A stretch of DNA of 63,223 bases, taken from NCBI GenBank assembly GCA_903918885.1, contig CAIXFY010000066.1, positions 1 through 63,223 of the forward strand, given 5' to 3'. Source of the DNA: an uncultured Verrucomicrobia subdivision 3 bacterium. Lineage in GTDB: Bacteria > Verrucomicrobiota > Verrucomicrobiia > Limisphaerales > UBA11358. The position numbers and the translations under genes were made by a program. This document shows positions 28,541-36,599 of this stretch, piece after piece (within the stretch, counting starts at the first letter, position 1; every line of letters starts with the position of its first letter). The notes beneath the pieces were generated by a model. The model saw only the letters and a program-made list of their open reading frames with translations, ran no database searches and had not been told where the DNA came from.

Positions 28541-31270
28541 ATGCGAGCTTCGTTTCCGTGTTCGCGAGACGAGTTTAACCAAGTGAAAGCATCTAAAAAA
28601 GAAATTTACGGTTCCCGCGCCGGTAGCAGTGCTAACGGCGACAAGTGGTCGGACTCCATGCAGTCAGTATTTGAACTGGCGCTGGAAAATCAGGGGCCGG
28701 AACGCACGGCGCAGCTTTTGGAAAAACTTGCCAATCAGTTGCGCAACGAGCCGCGCCCGACCAGCGGTCAGACGACGCCTTATATCAACACGCTTCCCGT
28801 AGACCAGCAGCCGGAGTATCCCGGCGATCGAGATATCGAGCGCCGCATCAAGAGCATGATGCGTTGGAATGCGATGGCGATGGTGGTGAAGGCAAACTCA
28901 AACACGAATGTCGGCGGCCACATCGCGTCGTTCGCATCGTCGGCCACGCTTTATGAGGTGGCGCAGAATCATTTTTTCCGCGGGCGCACGGCGGATTTTC
29001 CCGGCGATCAGGTTTATTTCCAAGGCCACGCTGCGCCGGGCATGTATGCGCGCGCGTATCTCGAAGGACGCTTGGATGAATCGCATTTGCAAAATTTCCG
29101 GCAGGAACTCGCGCCGGGTGGCGGCTTGTCGTCGTATCCGCATCCGTATTTGATGCCTGAATTTTGGCAGTTCCCAACCGTCTCAATGGGCCTCGGCCCG
29201 ATCATGTCGCTGTATCAGGCGCGGTTCAACCGCTACCTGATGGCGCGTGGGCTGGTGAACTGGAAGACCGAACCGCGCGTTTGGGCGTTCCTAGGCGACG
29301 GCGAATCGGACGAGCCTGAATCGCTTGGCGCGATCACTTTGGCCGCACGCGAGAACTTGGACAACATCGTCTGGGTCATCAATTGCAATTTGCAGCGGCT
29401 CGACGGGCCGGTGCGCGGCAACGGAAAAATTATTCAGGAACTCGAAGGTCTTTTCCGTGGCGCGGGCTGGAACGTCATCAAGGTCATTTGGGGAACCGAG
29501 TGGGACGACATCATCAAGCGCGATAAAACCGGCCTTTTGCTCAAGCGCATGGAAGAATGCGTGGACGGTGATTACCAGAAATACATCGTCGAGCCCGGCA
29601 GCTACACGCGCAAACATTTCTTCGGCAAATATCCTGAATTGCTGCAACTCGTGACGCATCTGACCGACGAGCAGATCAGTAAGCTTTTACGCGGCGGCCA
29701 CGATGTTCGCAAAATGTATGCGGCCTACAAGTCGGCCACCGAACACAAAGGCCAGCCGACGGTCGTGCTCGCAAAAACCGTCAAGGGCTACGGCCTCGGC
29801 GAAGCGGGCGAAGGCAAAAACATTTCGCACCAGCAGAAAAAAATGAACGAGAAGGAACTCCGCGAGTTCCGCAAGCGCTTCAATATTCCCATCAGTGACG
29901 ACCTGATTGCGGACATGCCGTTTTTCCGCCCCGCGCCCGACAGCGTGGAGACGAAATACCTGCTCGAACGGCGCAAGGCGCTGGGCGGATTCATTCCCGC
30001 GCGCATCGTGCGGCCGGTGACGCTCGACGTGCCGAAACTGGATTATTTTGCGGAACTATTGAAGGCGGGCAAAACGGAAATTTCGACCACCACCGCTTTC
30101 GGCGGGTTGTTGAGAACCTTGCTGCGGCACAAAAGCATCAGCAAAAATCTGGTGCCAATCATTCCCGACGAGGCGCGCACATTTGGTCTTGATGTTTTGT
30201 TCCGTGAAATTGGAATCTACTCGCCGAAAGGCCAGCTTTACGAGCCGGTGGATAGCAAAACGCTTTCGTATTACCACGAGGCGAAAGACGGCCAGATTCT
30301 TGAAGAAGGCATCAGCGAAAGCGGCGCGATGTCGTCGTTCATCGCTGCCGCCACGAGCTACGCCTCGCACGGCGTGCCGATGATTCCGTTCTATATTTAC
30401 TACTCGATGTTCGGCCCGCAGCGCGTGGGCGATTTGTTCTGGCTCGCCGGCGACATTCGTGCCAAAGGTTTTTTGCTCGGCGCAACTTCCGGCCGCACCT
30501 CGCTGAACGGCGAAGGCTTGCAGCATCAGGACGGTCACAGCCTGCTGCTGGCGGGGACGGTTCCGACCTGTCTGCCTTACGACCCCGCGTTCGGTTACGA
30601 ACTCGCGGTTATTATCGCTGACGGCATGCGCCGGATGTATGTCGAGCAGGAGGATATTTTTTATTACCTCGCACTCTACAACGAAAATTATCCAATGCCC
30701 GCGATGCCGACCGGCGTTGAAGATGGCATCCTGAAAGGTTTGTATAAATTCAAGCCGGGCGTCGAAGGCAAAAAAGTCAAGGCGCACATTTTCGGCAGCG
30801 GTTCGATCATGCAATCGGCGCTCAAGGCACAGGAAATTCTTGCGGAAAAATACGGCGTCAGCGCCGATGTTTGGAGCGCGACCAGCTACAAGCTGCTCCG
30901 CAACGACGCTATTCGCTGCCAGCGTTGGAATATTTTGCATCCGACTTTGCCCGCGAAGAAATCCTATCTGGAAAATCTGCTCGCGAAGGAGCAAGGGGCA
31001 TTCGTCTCCGTCTCGGACAATGTGCGCACCGTGCCCGACCAGATTGCGCCGTGGGTTCCGGGCGGATTGTTCACGCTCGGCACGGACGGTTTTGGCCGCA
31101 GCGACACGCGCACACGGTTGCGCCGGTTCTTCAGCGTGGACGTCGAGTCCACCGTCATCGGCACGCTCTACGCGCTGGCGCAGAAAAAGCAGATTGACCC
31201 GAAGGTCGTAGCGCAGGCCATCAAAGATTTGGGCGTGGATCCGGAAATGATCCAGCCGCAAATTATTTGA
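28541..31270 (+). CDS. aceE: Pyruvate dehydrogenase E1 component, homodimeric type
   Basis: The 909-residue enzyme decarboxylates pyruvate with thiamine diphosphate and acetylates E2. The family hallmarks are visible: GGHIASFASSATLYEV, VYFQGHAAPGMYARA, the TPP motif GDGESDEPES continuing to NCNLQRLDGPVRGN, DEARTFG and YYSMFGPQRVGDL. Length matches the E. coli type (887). The ATG at 28541 has a GGAG 16 bases upstream, which is far; a GTG at 28583 is an alternative. The gene is 12 kb away from its E2/E3 partners and overlaps the following transporter by the TTGA sequence. Confidence 0.92.
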   Translation: MRASFPCSRDEFNQVKASKKEIYGSRAGSSANGDKWSDSMQSVFELALENQGPERTAQLLEKLANQLRNEPRPTSGQTTPYINTLPVDQQPEYPGDRDIERRIKSMMRWNAMAMVVKANSNTNVGGHIASFASSATLYEVAQNHFFRGRTADFPGDQVYFQGHAAPGMYARAYLEGRLDESHLQNFRQELAPGGGLSSYPHPYLMPEFWQFPTVSMGLGPIMSLYQARFNRYLMARGLVNWKTEPRVWAFLGDGESDEPESLGAITLAARENLDNIVWVINCNLQRLDGPVRGNGKIIQELEGLFRGAGWNVIKVIWGTEWDDIIKRDKTGLLLKRMEECVDGDYQKYIVEPGSYTRKHFFGKYPELLQLVTHLTDEQISKLLRGGHDVRKMYAAYKSATEHKGQPTVVLAKTVKGYGLGEAGEGKNISHQQKKMNEKELREFRKRFNIPISDDLIADMPFFRPAPDSVETKYLLERRKALGGFIPARIVRPVTLDVPKLDYFAELLKAGKTEISTTTAFGGLLRTLLRHKSISKNLVPIIPDEARTFGLDVLFREIGIYSPKGQLYEPVDSKTLSYYHEAKDGQILEEGISESGAMSSFIAAATSYASHGVPMIPFYIYYSMFGPQRVGDLFWLAGDIRAKGFLLGATSGRTSLNGEGLQHQDGHSLLLAGTVPTCLPYDPAFGYELAVIIADGMRRMYVEQEDIFYYLALYNENYPMPAMPTGVEDGILKGLYKFKPGVEGKKVKAHIFGSGSIMQSALKAQEILAEKYGVSADVWSATSYKLLRNDAIRCQRWNILHPTLPAKKSYLENLLAKEQGAFVSVSDNVRTVPDQIAPWVPGGLFTLGTDGFGRSDTRTRLRRFFSVDVESTVIGTLYALAQKKQIDPKVVAQAIKDLGVDPEMIQPQII

Positions 31271-32517
31271 ACCACTGGCGAAAAATCTCCGCGTTTCTCG
31301 CGCTCCGGCGCAATACTTCGCTTTTGCTTGTGGCACTCGTGCTCGCGGGCACGAGTGAAAAACTTTGGCTAGGCTTCGCGCCTAAATACATCGAGGTGCT
31401 GGCACACGGTGTTCTATCGGCGGCGCAAATTATTTTGGTAGTCGGCATTTTCGACGCGCTGCAAACTTTTCTTGGCGCAATTTACGCCTATCCCGGCGCC
31501 TGGCTCACCGATCATTGGGGACAAAGAAAATCGCTGCTGGTGTTCAGTTTGATTTCTATTGCCGGTTACATTTTGGTTTTGCTCTGGCAAAGCTGGCTGG
31601 CGCTGTTGCTCGGCTCGTTTCTGTTTCTCGCGTGGAGCGCGCTGTCGCTGCCGGCGACTTTTTCCGTCATCGCCTCGTCGCTGCAAAGCCACCGCCACAC
31701 GATGGGCGTCGGCGTGCAATCCATGATCCGTCGTGTGCCGATGCTGCTCGGGCCGCTCCTCGGCGGCTGGCTGCTCACGCGCTTCGGCTGGACGGATGGC
31801 GTGCGTTACGCGCTCATCTTGTGCATAGTAATGAGCTTGTTAACATTGGCGTTTCAATGGTTCATGTTTGAGCCGGACAAAAAATCTGCCGCGCAAAATA
31901 AAAATTCAACGAACGTTTCAATTTCTTTTTTCACCGTCGTAAAAACTTTTACGCCCGCGCTGCGCGAATTGCTCGTCAGCGATATTTTAATCCGCTTCTG
32001 CGAACGCATTCCGCATGCGTTCATCATTTTGTGGGCGATGGATTCCGGCGGCCTCACGGCGCAGCAATTTGGTTATCTCGTCACATTCGAGATGGTCACG
32101 GCCATGCTCTGCTATATTCCCGTCGCGCATCTGGCGGACAAATATGGCCGCCGCCCGTTCGTGCTGATGACGTTTGTTTTCTTCACGCTATTTCCGGTGA
32201 CGCTGTTGAGGGCGCACGATTTCAAGTGGCTGGCGCTCGCATTCATCGTCCGCGGGCTGAAGGAATTTGGCGAACCGGCGCGCAAGGCGCTCATCATCGG
32301 TGAGGCCGCGACGGAACTGCGCGCGCGGACTTACGGCGCGTATTACCTCATCCGCGACTGCACGGTGACGAGTGGCTCGTTTCTCGGCGCGTGGCTGTGG
32401 AGCGTGAGTCCGCAGGCGAATTTCATCGGCGCGGCCATCTGTGGCGCGCTGGGCACGGTCTGGTTCTGGTGGTTTATTTGCCGACAGCGGGAGGATTCCG
32501 CCTGCGCCAAGCCCTGA
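31267..32517 (+). CDS. MFS transporter
   Basis: The 416-residue protein has about twelve hydrophobic segments and the major facilitator loop motif AWLTDHWGQRKSLL after the second segment, with a related VAHLADKYGRRPFVLM in the second half. It starts with TTG overlapping the aceE stop, indicating translational coupling with pyruvate dehydrogenase E1. That suggests, but does not show, transport of pyruvate or a related organic acid. No substrate-specific motif was recognised. Confidence 0.82.
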   Translation: MNHWRKISAFLALRRNTSLLLVALVLAGTSEKLWLGFAPKYIEVLAHGVLSAAQIILVVGIFDALQTFLGAIYAYPGAWLTDHWGQRKSLLVFSLISIAGYILVLLWQSWLALLLGSFLFLAWSALSLPATFSVIASSLQSHRHTMGVGVQSMIRRVPMLLGPLLGGWLLTRFGWTDGVRYALILCIVMSLLTLAFQWFMFEPDKKSAAQNKNSTNVSISFFTVVKTFTPALRELLVSDILIRFCERIPHAFIILWAMDSGGLTAQQFGYLVTFEMVTAMLCYIPVAHLADKYGRRPFVLMTFVFFTLFPVTLLRAHDFKWLALAFIVRGLKEFGEPARKALIIGEAATELRARTYGAYYLIRDCTVTSGSFLGAWLWSVSPQANFIGAAICGALGTVWFWWFICRQREDSACAKP

Positions 32518-32663
32518 ATTCGTGGCCAAAGTCTCAAATGTCCATGTCCGCTTTTTATCTGACACGACTTTTATTTTTTTTGAGTTATGGTTTATTCAAT
32601 CAACTCAAATTCTGGCCAATATAGAAATAGGGTTAACCTCTCGAACCCCAAAAATCATAACCC

Positions 32664-34685
32664 ATGAAAACCATACAAATTCCACAGTGTCGCCCGAGTC
32701 AGTTCAACCATGGCTCGCTGAATTCAAACTGTCGCGTCGCTTGGCTGCTGCTGGCAGCGTTGTTGATGCTCCGCTCCATTACCGCGATGGCCACAATCAA
32801 CGTGATGACCAACAATGCTGCGTCTTCAATCGGCTCAGACATCAACTGGTCACTGGCGTCGTCACCCAATGCTGGTGGCAATGTCGGCTCTTATACGGAT
32901 GCGCTTCTGGCGTCGACCAACACAGCTCTCCGATCAGGTTCAAGTATCATTCATTTGCAATCGTGGAGCGTAACTAACGGCAATTTATATATCATAGTGG
33001 TCAGCAATGCTTCGACTACAACATTGAGATTTGGAGAAAACCTGATCACCAATGCGGTTCCCAACGGCACAAACGATCAGCCCTTCGTCAACCCTTTTTC
33101 GGGCGGAATCAGCGACTTGATTTTCCTGACCAACAATTCTTCCCTGACGATCTACAATACCAATGCAGGCACTGGTGGGGCTTTGACCAACCAAATCAGG
33201 CAGAACGGTAATTTTAATATCTCGCCCGGTTCAACCCTGACGGTTGTTTCCGTGATTGCCGCTGGCGGACAGTTTAACGGATCCTCGGGCAAGCTCTTCA
33301 TTACTGGTGGCGGCACCTTTAACTTTAATGGCACCAATAGCGGCGGTTGGTCCGGGACGATGACTGCCTCCAATTGTCTGATGAATCTCAATGGGGGAAT
33401 AATCAATTTGAATCTCACGGTTGATTCCACCAATGCAGCAAGCCCAACATTGATTGAAAGTGCTTCAGGTGTTATCTCCGGACTTGGGAGTTCTACCACC
33501 ACACTCCTGATAAACAACGGCATCGCTGAACTTCATGGAATAAATACTTATACCGGCTTTACCAAGGTAGTTGACACCTTGAAAGTTTTTGGAGCATCAA
33601 GTCTTTCTGCGGCTTCAACATTGAATTCCGGCGGCTCAACCAGTGACAAGAGCGAGTTGAACTTGGCCATTGCCGACAGTGGCTATGCGATGAACCAGTT
33701 GAGCCTCGGCGGCGTCATGCGCTTTAGCGGCCCTAGTTCTGGTTCGGCCACGATCATCTTCACCAATGGCGGTGCGTTCACCGGCGGTGCGGTCAGCAAA
33801 AACATCACGGTGTCCAATAATGTTGCGGTCATTGTCAGTGGCACCGGAACAAATTTCGATCTTATGGGGCCGACCGCCGCAACCAACCGAGATCAGCATT
33901 TCGATGCTTACGGCTCCGGCTCTTTGATTTTCAATGTGCCGATTACGGATGTGACGACCAATGCTACGGCCATCGCCAACGGCAACATTGCGGGTATCAG
34001 CCTGTATCAACCTACTGCCAACGGCTTCGTTACTTTTAACGGCAATAACACCTACCGCGGTCCGACGACGAATAACGCAGCCACACTGCTAATCAACGGT
34101 GATTCTTCCGGAGCCACCAACATCGTGGTCATAAACAGCGGCGGAACCTTGGGCGGCAGCGGCAAGATTGGCGGCGCGACCACGCTAAACTCGGGTTCGT
34201 TCGGCACGAATTATTATACCGGCGTGGGCTCCAAACTCACCTTCACGAATGCGCTGACCTTGAACGGCAACACGCTGTATGTCGGCACGTCCTCGGCGCT
34301 GGGCGCGGGCGATTATTTGCTGTGGACAAATACCGCAGCGGCCATCACCGGCTCATTCAATGCCACGCCGGTCATCGGCGGCGCGGGCGTGTCCGGCACG
34401 GGCACCATTGTGACCACTAACAACAACGAGGTTATCTTGCATGTCGTGGCTTCGTCTACCCTGCCCAGCACCGGCACGAACCTGACTTTCAGCGTCACCG
34501 GCGGCAACACGTTGAACTTGAGCTGGCCGGCCAGCTACGTCGGCTGGGAACTGCAATCCAACGCGGTGAGTGTGGTCGCCACGAATTCCTGGTTTTTGGT
34601 GCCGGGTTCGACCAGTGTGAGCAACTTCAGCTTCTCGGTTAATCCGAGTAAGATCAATGTGTTCTACCGGATGCATCACCCGTAA
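32664..34685 (+). CDS. Secreted beta-strand repeat (autotransporter-associated repeat) protein
   Basis: The 673-residue protein is exported: a long N-terminal region is followed by a hydrophobic core (WLLLAALLMLRSITAMA, about 27-43). The body is Asn/Thr/Ser/Gly-rich, with many short beta-strand units and a clear autotransporter-associated repeat (FNGNNTYRGPTTNNAATLLI, about 453-472). No outer-membrane beta-barrel is present. The C-terminus is a small domain (WPASYVGWELQS continuing to FYRMHHP) related to the tail of the exoprotein at 57410. The gene is more AT-rich than its neighbours and ends at a strong terminator. Function is probably surface structure or adhesion; this is inference. Confidence 0.75.
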   Translation: MKTIQIPQCRPSQFNHGSLNSNCRVAWLLLAALLMLRSITAMATINVMTNNAASSIGSDINWSLASSPNAGGNVGSYTDALLASTNTALRSGSSIIHLQSWSVTNGNLYIIVVSNASTTTLRFGENLITNAVPNGTNDQPFVNPFSGGISDLIFLTNNSSLTIYNTNAGTGGALTNQIRQNGNFNISPGSTLTVVSVIAAGGQFNGSSGKLFITGGGTFNFNGTNSGGWSGTMTASNCLMNLNGGIINLNLTVDSTNAASPTLIESASGVISGLGSSTTTLLINNGIAELHGINTYTGFTKVVDTLKVFGASSLSAASTLNSGGSTSDKSELNLAIADSGYAMNQLSLGGVMRFSGPSSGSATIIFTNGGAFTGGAVSKNITVSNNVAVIVSGTGTNFDLMGPTAATNRDQHFDAYGSGSLIFNVPITDVTTNATAIANGNIAGISLYQPTANGFVTFNGNNTYRGPTTNNAATLLINGDSSGATNIVVINSGGTLGGSGKIGGATTLNSGSFGTNYYTGVGSKLTFTNALTLNGNTLYVGTSSALGAGDYLLWTNTAAAITGSFNATPVIGGAGVSGTGTIVTTNNNEVILHVVASSTLPSTGTNLTFSVTGGNTLNLSWPASYVGWELQSNAVSVVATNSWFLVPGSTSVSNFSFSVNPSKINVFYRMHHP

Positions 34686-34710
34686 GTCTCGGCGGAATCA
34701 GTTTTGACCA

Positions 34711-34752
34711 CGCGGGCGGATGGCTGAAAGGTCATCCGCCCGCGGTTTTTTC
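34711..34752 (+). terminator. Rho-independent terminator after the beta-strand repeat gene
   Basis: A perfect 12-bp GC-rich stem (34711-34722 with 34733-34744) with a 10-nt loop is followed by six T residues. It lies 25 bases after the stop codon. Confidence 0.88.
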
Positions 34753-34817
34753 GCCTTCGGCTGCCACCTCATTTGAGCCGTGCCAGTTGCTGGAATGTAT
34801 GTCATCTTTTTCTCGTC

Positions 34818-35423
34818 ATGACGACGGCGAATAAAATCACCATCCTGCGGATATTTCTGATTCCGTTCTTCGTGGTGGAGATTCTTTATTTCGTTCAGAC
34901 CGGCAATGAACTCCACCGCCTGCTGGCGATTTTGTCCTTCGCCAGCGCGTCCATCCTTGATGGCGTGGACGGCTATGTCGCGCGGCACTACAATCAGTGG
35001 AGCGAGCTCGGCACCGTCCTCGACCCACTTGCGGACAAATTACTGTTGGTCTCGGCCATCGTCGTTTTGAGTTTTGATCACACGCCCCGGCTGGCGCAGA
35101 TTCCGCTATGGCTCACGGGCGTCATTATTGGCCGCGATTTGATGCTGGCGATTGGCGCGGTGGTGGTGCGGTTAGTGGTCGGCAAAATCGTCGTGCGCCC
35201 GCATCTCACCGGAAAAATGGCGACGGTGTTCCAGATGCTGGTGGTCGGTTGGATATTGCTGCGCTGGGATTCCCATTACGAACCGCTGCACACCTGGATT
35301 TTGGGCGCGGGCATTTACACGGCAGTCTCCGCGCTGTTTTACATTTGGGACGGCACGAAACAGCTCAGCGCGCATCCTTCGAGTTCGCCGGTTAAGAACA
35401 AATCCACAGATTTCGCGGATTAA
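34818..35423 (+). CDS. pgsA: CDP-alcohol phosphatidyltransferase (phosphatidylglycerophosphate synthase type)
   Basis: The 201-residue integral membrane enzyme would make phosphatidylglycerophosphate from CDP-diacylglycerol. The CDP-alcohol motif is complete: LDGVDGYVARHYNQW followed by GTVLDPLADKLLL (D-G-x2-A-R type with the two downstream Asp). The ATG at 34818 gives the family N-terminus ANKITILRI; the frame is open further upstream. The last residues (NKSTDFAD) are encoded by a dispersed-looking CAGATTTCGCGGATTA repeat rather than by a conserved C-terminus. Confidence 0.9.
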   Translation: MTTANKITILRIFLIPFFVVEILYFVQTGNELHRLLAILSFASASILDGVDGYVARHYNQWSELGTVLDPLADKLLLVSAIVVLSFDHTPRLAQIPLWLTGVIIGRDLMLAIGAVVVRLVVGKIVVRPHLTGKMATVFQMLVVGWILLRWDSHYEPLHTWILGAGIYTAVSALFYIWDGTKQLSAHPSSSPVKNKSTDFAD

Positions 35424-35473
35424 CGCAGATAATTTTTATTTTCAATCTGCGGCATCTGCGTAATCTGCGGACA
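35407..35473. repeat. Degenerate ATCTGCG/CAGATT repeat at the pgsA-bcp junction
   Basis: The stretch contains CAGATTTCGCGGATTA, CGCAGAT, CAATCTGCGG, CATCTGCG and TAATCTGCGG in quick succession. It covers the pgsA stop codon and the bcp leader. Similar genomic filler is common in Verrucomicrobia and Bacteroidota; a related ATTCGCGT run precedes the cupin gene near 44547. Confidence 0.5.
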
Positions 35474-35479
35474 AGACTT

Positions 35480-35953
35480 ATGGCCAAAACAATCGAACTC
35501 AAACTGAAGGAGGGCGACGTCGCCCCGAAATTCACCGTCGCGACCAGCGGCGGCGGAAAAATCTCCCTGGCCGATTATCTTGGAAAAAATGTCATCCTCT
35601 ATTTTTATCCCAAGGACGACACGCCGGGGTGCACCAAGGAAGCCTGCGCCTTCCGCGATGAGTTCGTCCAGTTCAAGAAAAAGGGCGCGGTCGTCCTCGG
35701 CGTCAGCCCTGATTCAGTAAAGTCGCACGACAAGTTTGTAGAGAAGTTTAAGCTGCCGTTCACGCTGCTGGCCGACGAGGACAAGAAAATCGTCGAAGCC
35801 TACGGCGTGTGGGGCGAGAAAAGTTTCATGGGTAGGAAATACCTCGGGGTCTATCGCGTGACGTTCCTCATCGGGCCGGATGGCAAGATCAAGAACATCT
35901 GGCCGACGGTTAAGCCGGAGGAACACGCGGCGGAAGTGCTGGCGGCGCTTTGA
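35480..35953 (+). CDS. bcp: Thioredoxin-dependent peroxiredoxin, Bcp/PrxQ type
   Basis: The 157-residue enzyme reduces hydroperoxides. The active site YPKDDTPGCTKEACAFRD has both the peroxidatic Cys and the resolving Cys five residues later, as in atypical two-Cys Bcp. Length and the C-terminal GPDGKI segment are typical. The start is preceded by the degenerate repeat, and no obvious ribosome binding site is seen. A second peroxiredoxin follows about 100 bp downstream on the same strand. Confidence 0.93.
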   Translation: MAKTIELKLKEGDVAPKFTVATSGGGKISLADYLGKNVILYFYPKDDTPGCTKEACAFRDEFVQFKKKGAVVLGVSPDSVKSHDKFVEKFKLPFTLLADEDKKIVEAYGVWGEKSFMGRKYLGVYRVTFLIGPDGKIKNIWPTVKPEEHAAEVLAAL

Positions 35954-35959
35954 TTTGAT

Positions 35960-36009
35960 TTAGATTAATTCTAAACAAGTTTGACACCGGCGGCTTGAAT
36001 TTCCAAAAT
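35960..36009 (+). promoter_or_regulatory. Candidate PerR/Fur-like operator and promoter before the second peroxiredoxin
   Basis: TTAGATTAATTCTAA at 35960-35974 is a 7-1-7 inverted repeat with one mismatched pair, close to the PerR box consensus as I recall it (TTATAATNATTATAA). A TTGACA at 35981 follows, with a weak AT-rich -10 candidate near 36004-36009. It lies 80 bases before the start of a peroxidase gene, which fits peroxide control. The regulator itself is not in the window. Confidence 0.4.
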
Positions 36010-36054
36010 TCACACAGTTCGTTTTAACAACTAAACCAAAACCAAATAACAAAT

Positions 36055-36531
36055 ATGCCTATTCCTGTCGGTTCCAAAGCTCCTGATTTCGCGCTCAAAT
36101 CCAAGTCCCCGGCGGACGTGGAAGTCAAGTTGAGCAACAACTTCGGCAAAAAGAACACCGTCGTATTGTTCTTCCCGCTCGCGTTCACTGGTGTTTGCAC
36201 CGCTGAAATGTGCAGTCTCTCCGCTGGCCTTGACGCCTACGCCAGCCTCGGTGCGGAAGTCATCGCCATCAGCGTGGACAGTCCGTTCGCGCAGGCCGCT
36301 TGGGCCGCGAAGGAAAAAATCACCATCACGCTCGCCAGCGATCTGAACAAGACCACTACCAAGGCCTACGACGTGGTGTTCCCGATGCTCGCCGGCGTGG
36401 GCGACACCTCCGCGCGCGCGGCGTTCGTCATTGATAAAAACGGCGTCGTCCAATACAGCGAACAGACCGCCACTCCGAAAGATTTGCCGAACTTCGAAGC
36501 CGTCAAAGCGACGCTCGCGAAGCTCCAGTAA
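36055..36531 (+). CDS. Peroxiredoxin (AhpC/TSA superfamily, AhpE-like)
   Basis: The 158-residue protein has the peroxidatic site FFPLAFTGVCTAEMCSL, with one Cys in the TGVCT context and a second Cys five residues later. It differs from the Bcp-type neighbour in this P/L-x-F-T-x-V-C-T motif and is closer to AhpE/redoxin proteins. A PerR-like inverted repeat lies upstream, and a strong hairpin terminator ends the unit. Confidence 0.9.
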   Translation: MPIPVGSKAPDFALKSKSPADVEVKLSNNFGKKNTVVLFFPLAFTGVCTAEMCSLSAGLDAYASLGAEVIAISVDSPFAQAAWAAKEKITITLASDLNKTTTKAYDVVFPMLAGVGDTSARAAFVIDKNGVVQYSEQTATPKDLPNFEAVKATLAKLQ

Positions 36532-36550
36532 TCCCATCTTCGTAAAAAAC

Positions 36551-36585
36551 AAAACGGCGAAAGAATATCTTTCGCCGTTTTTGAT
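36551..36585. terminator. Bidirectional intrinsic terminator between peroxiredoxin and pheT
   Basis: A perfect 14-bp stem (36551-36564 with 36568-36581) with a 3-nt loop has A-rich sequence on the left and T-rich on the right, so it can serve the + strand peroxiredoxin and the converging pheT. Confidence 0.85.
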
Positions 36586-36599
36586 TTGGTGGTTGCGGA

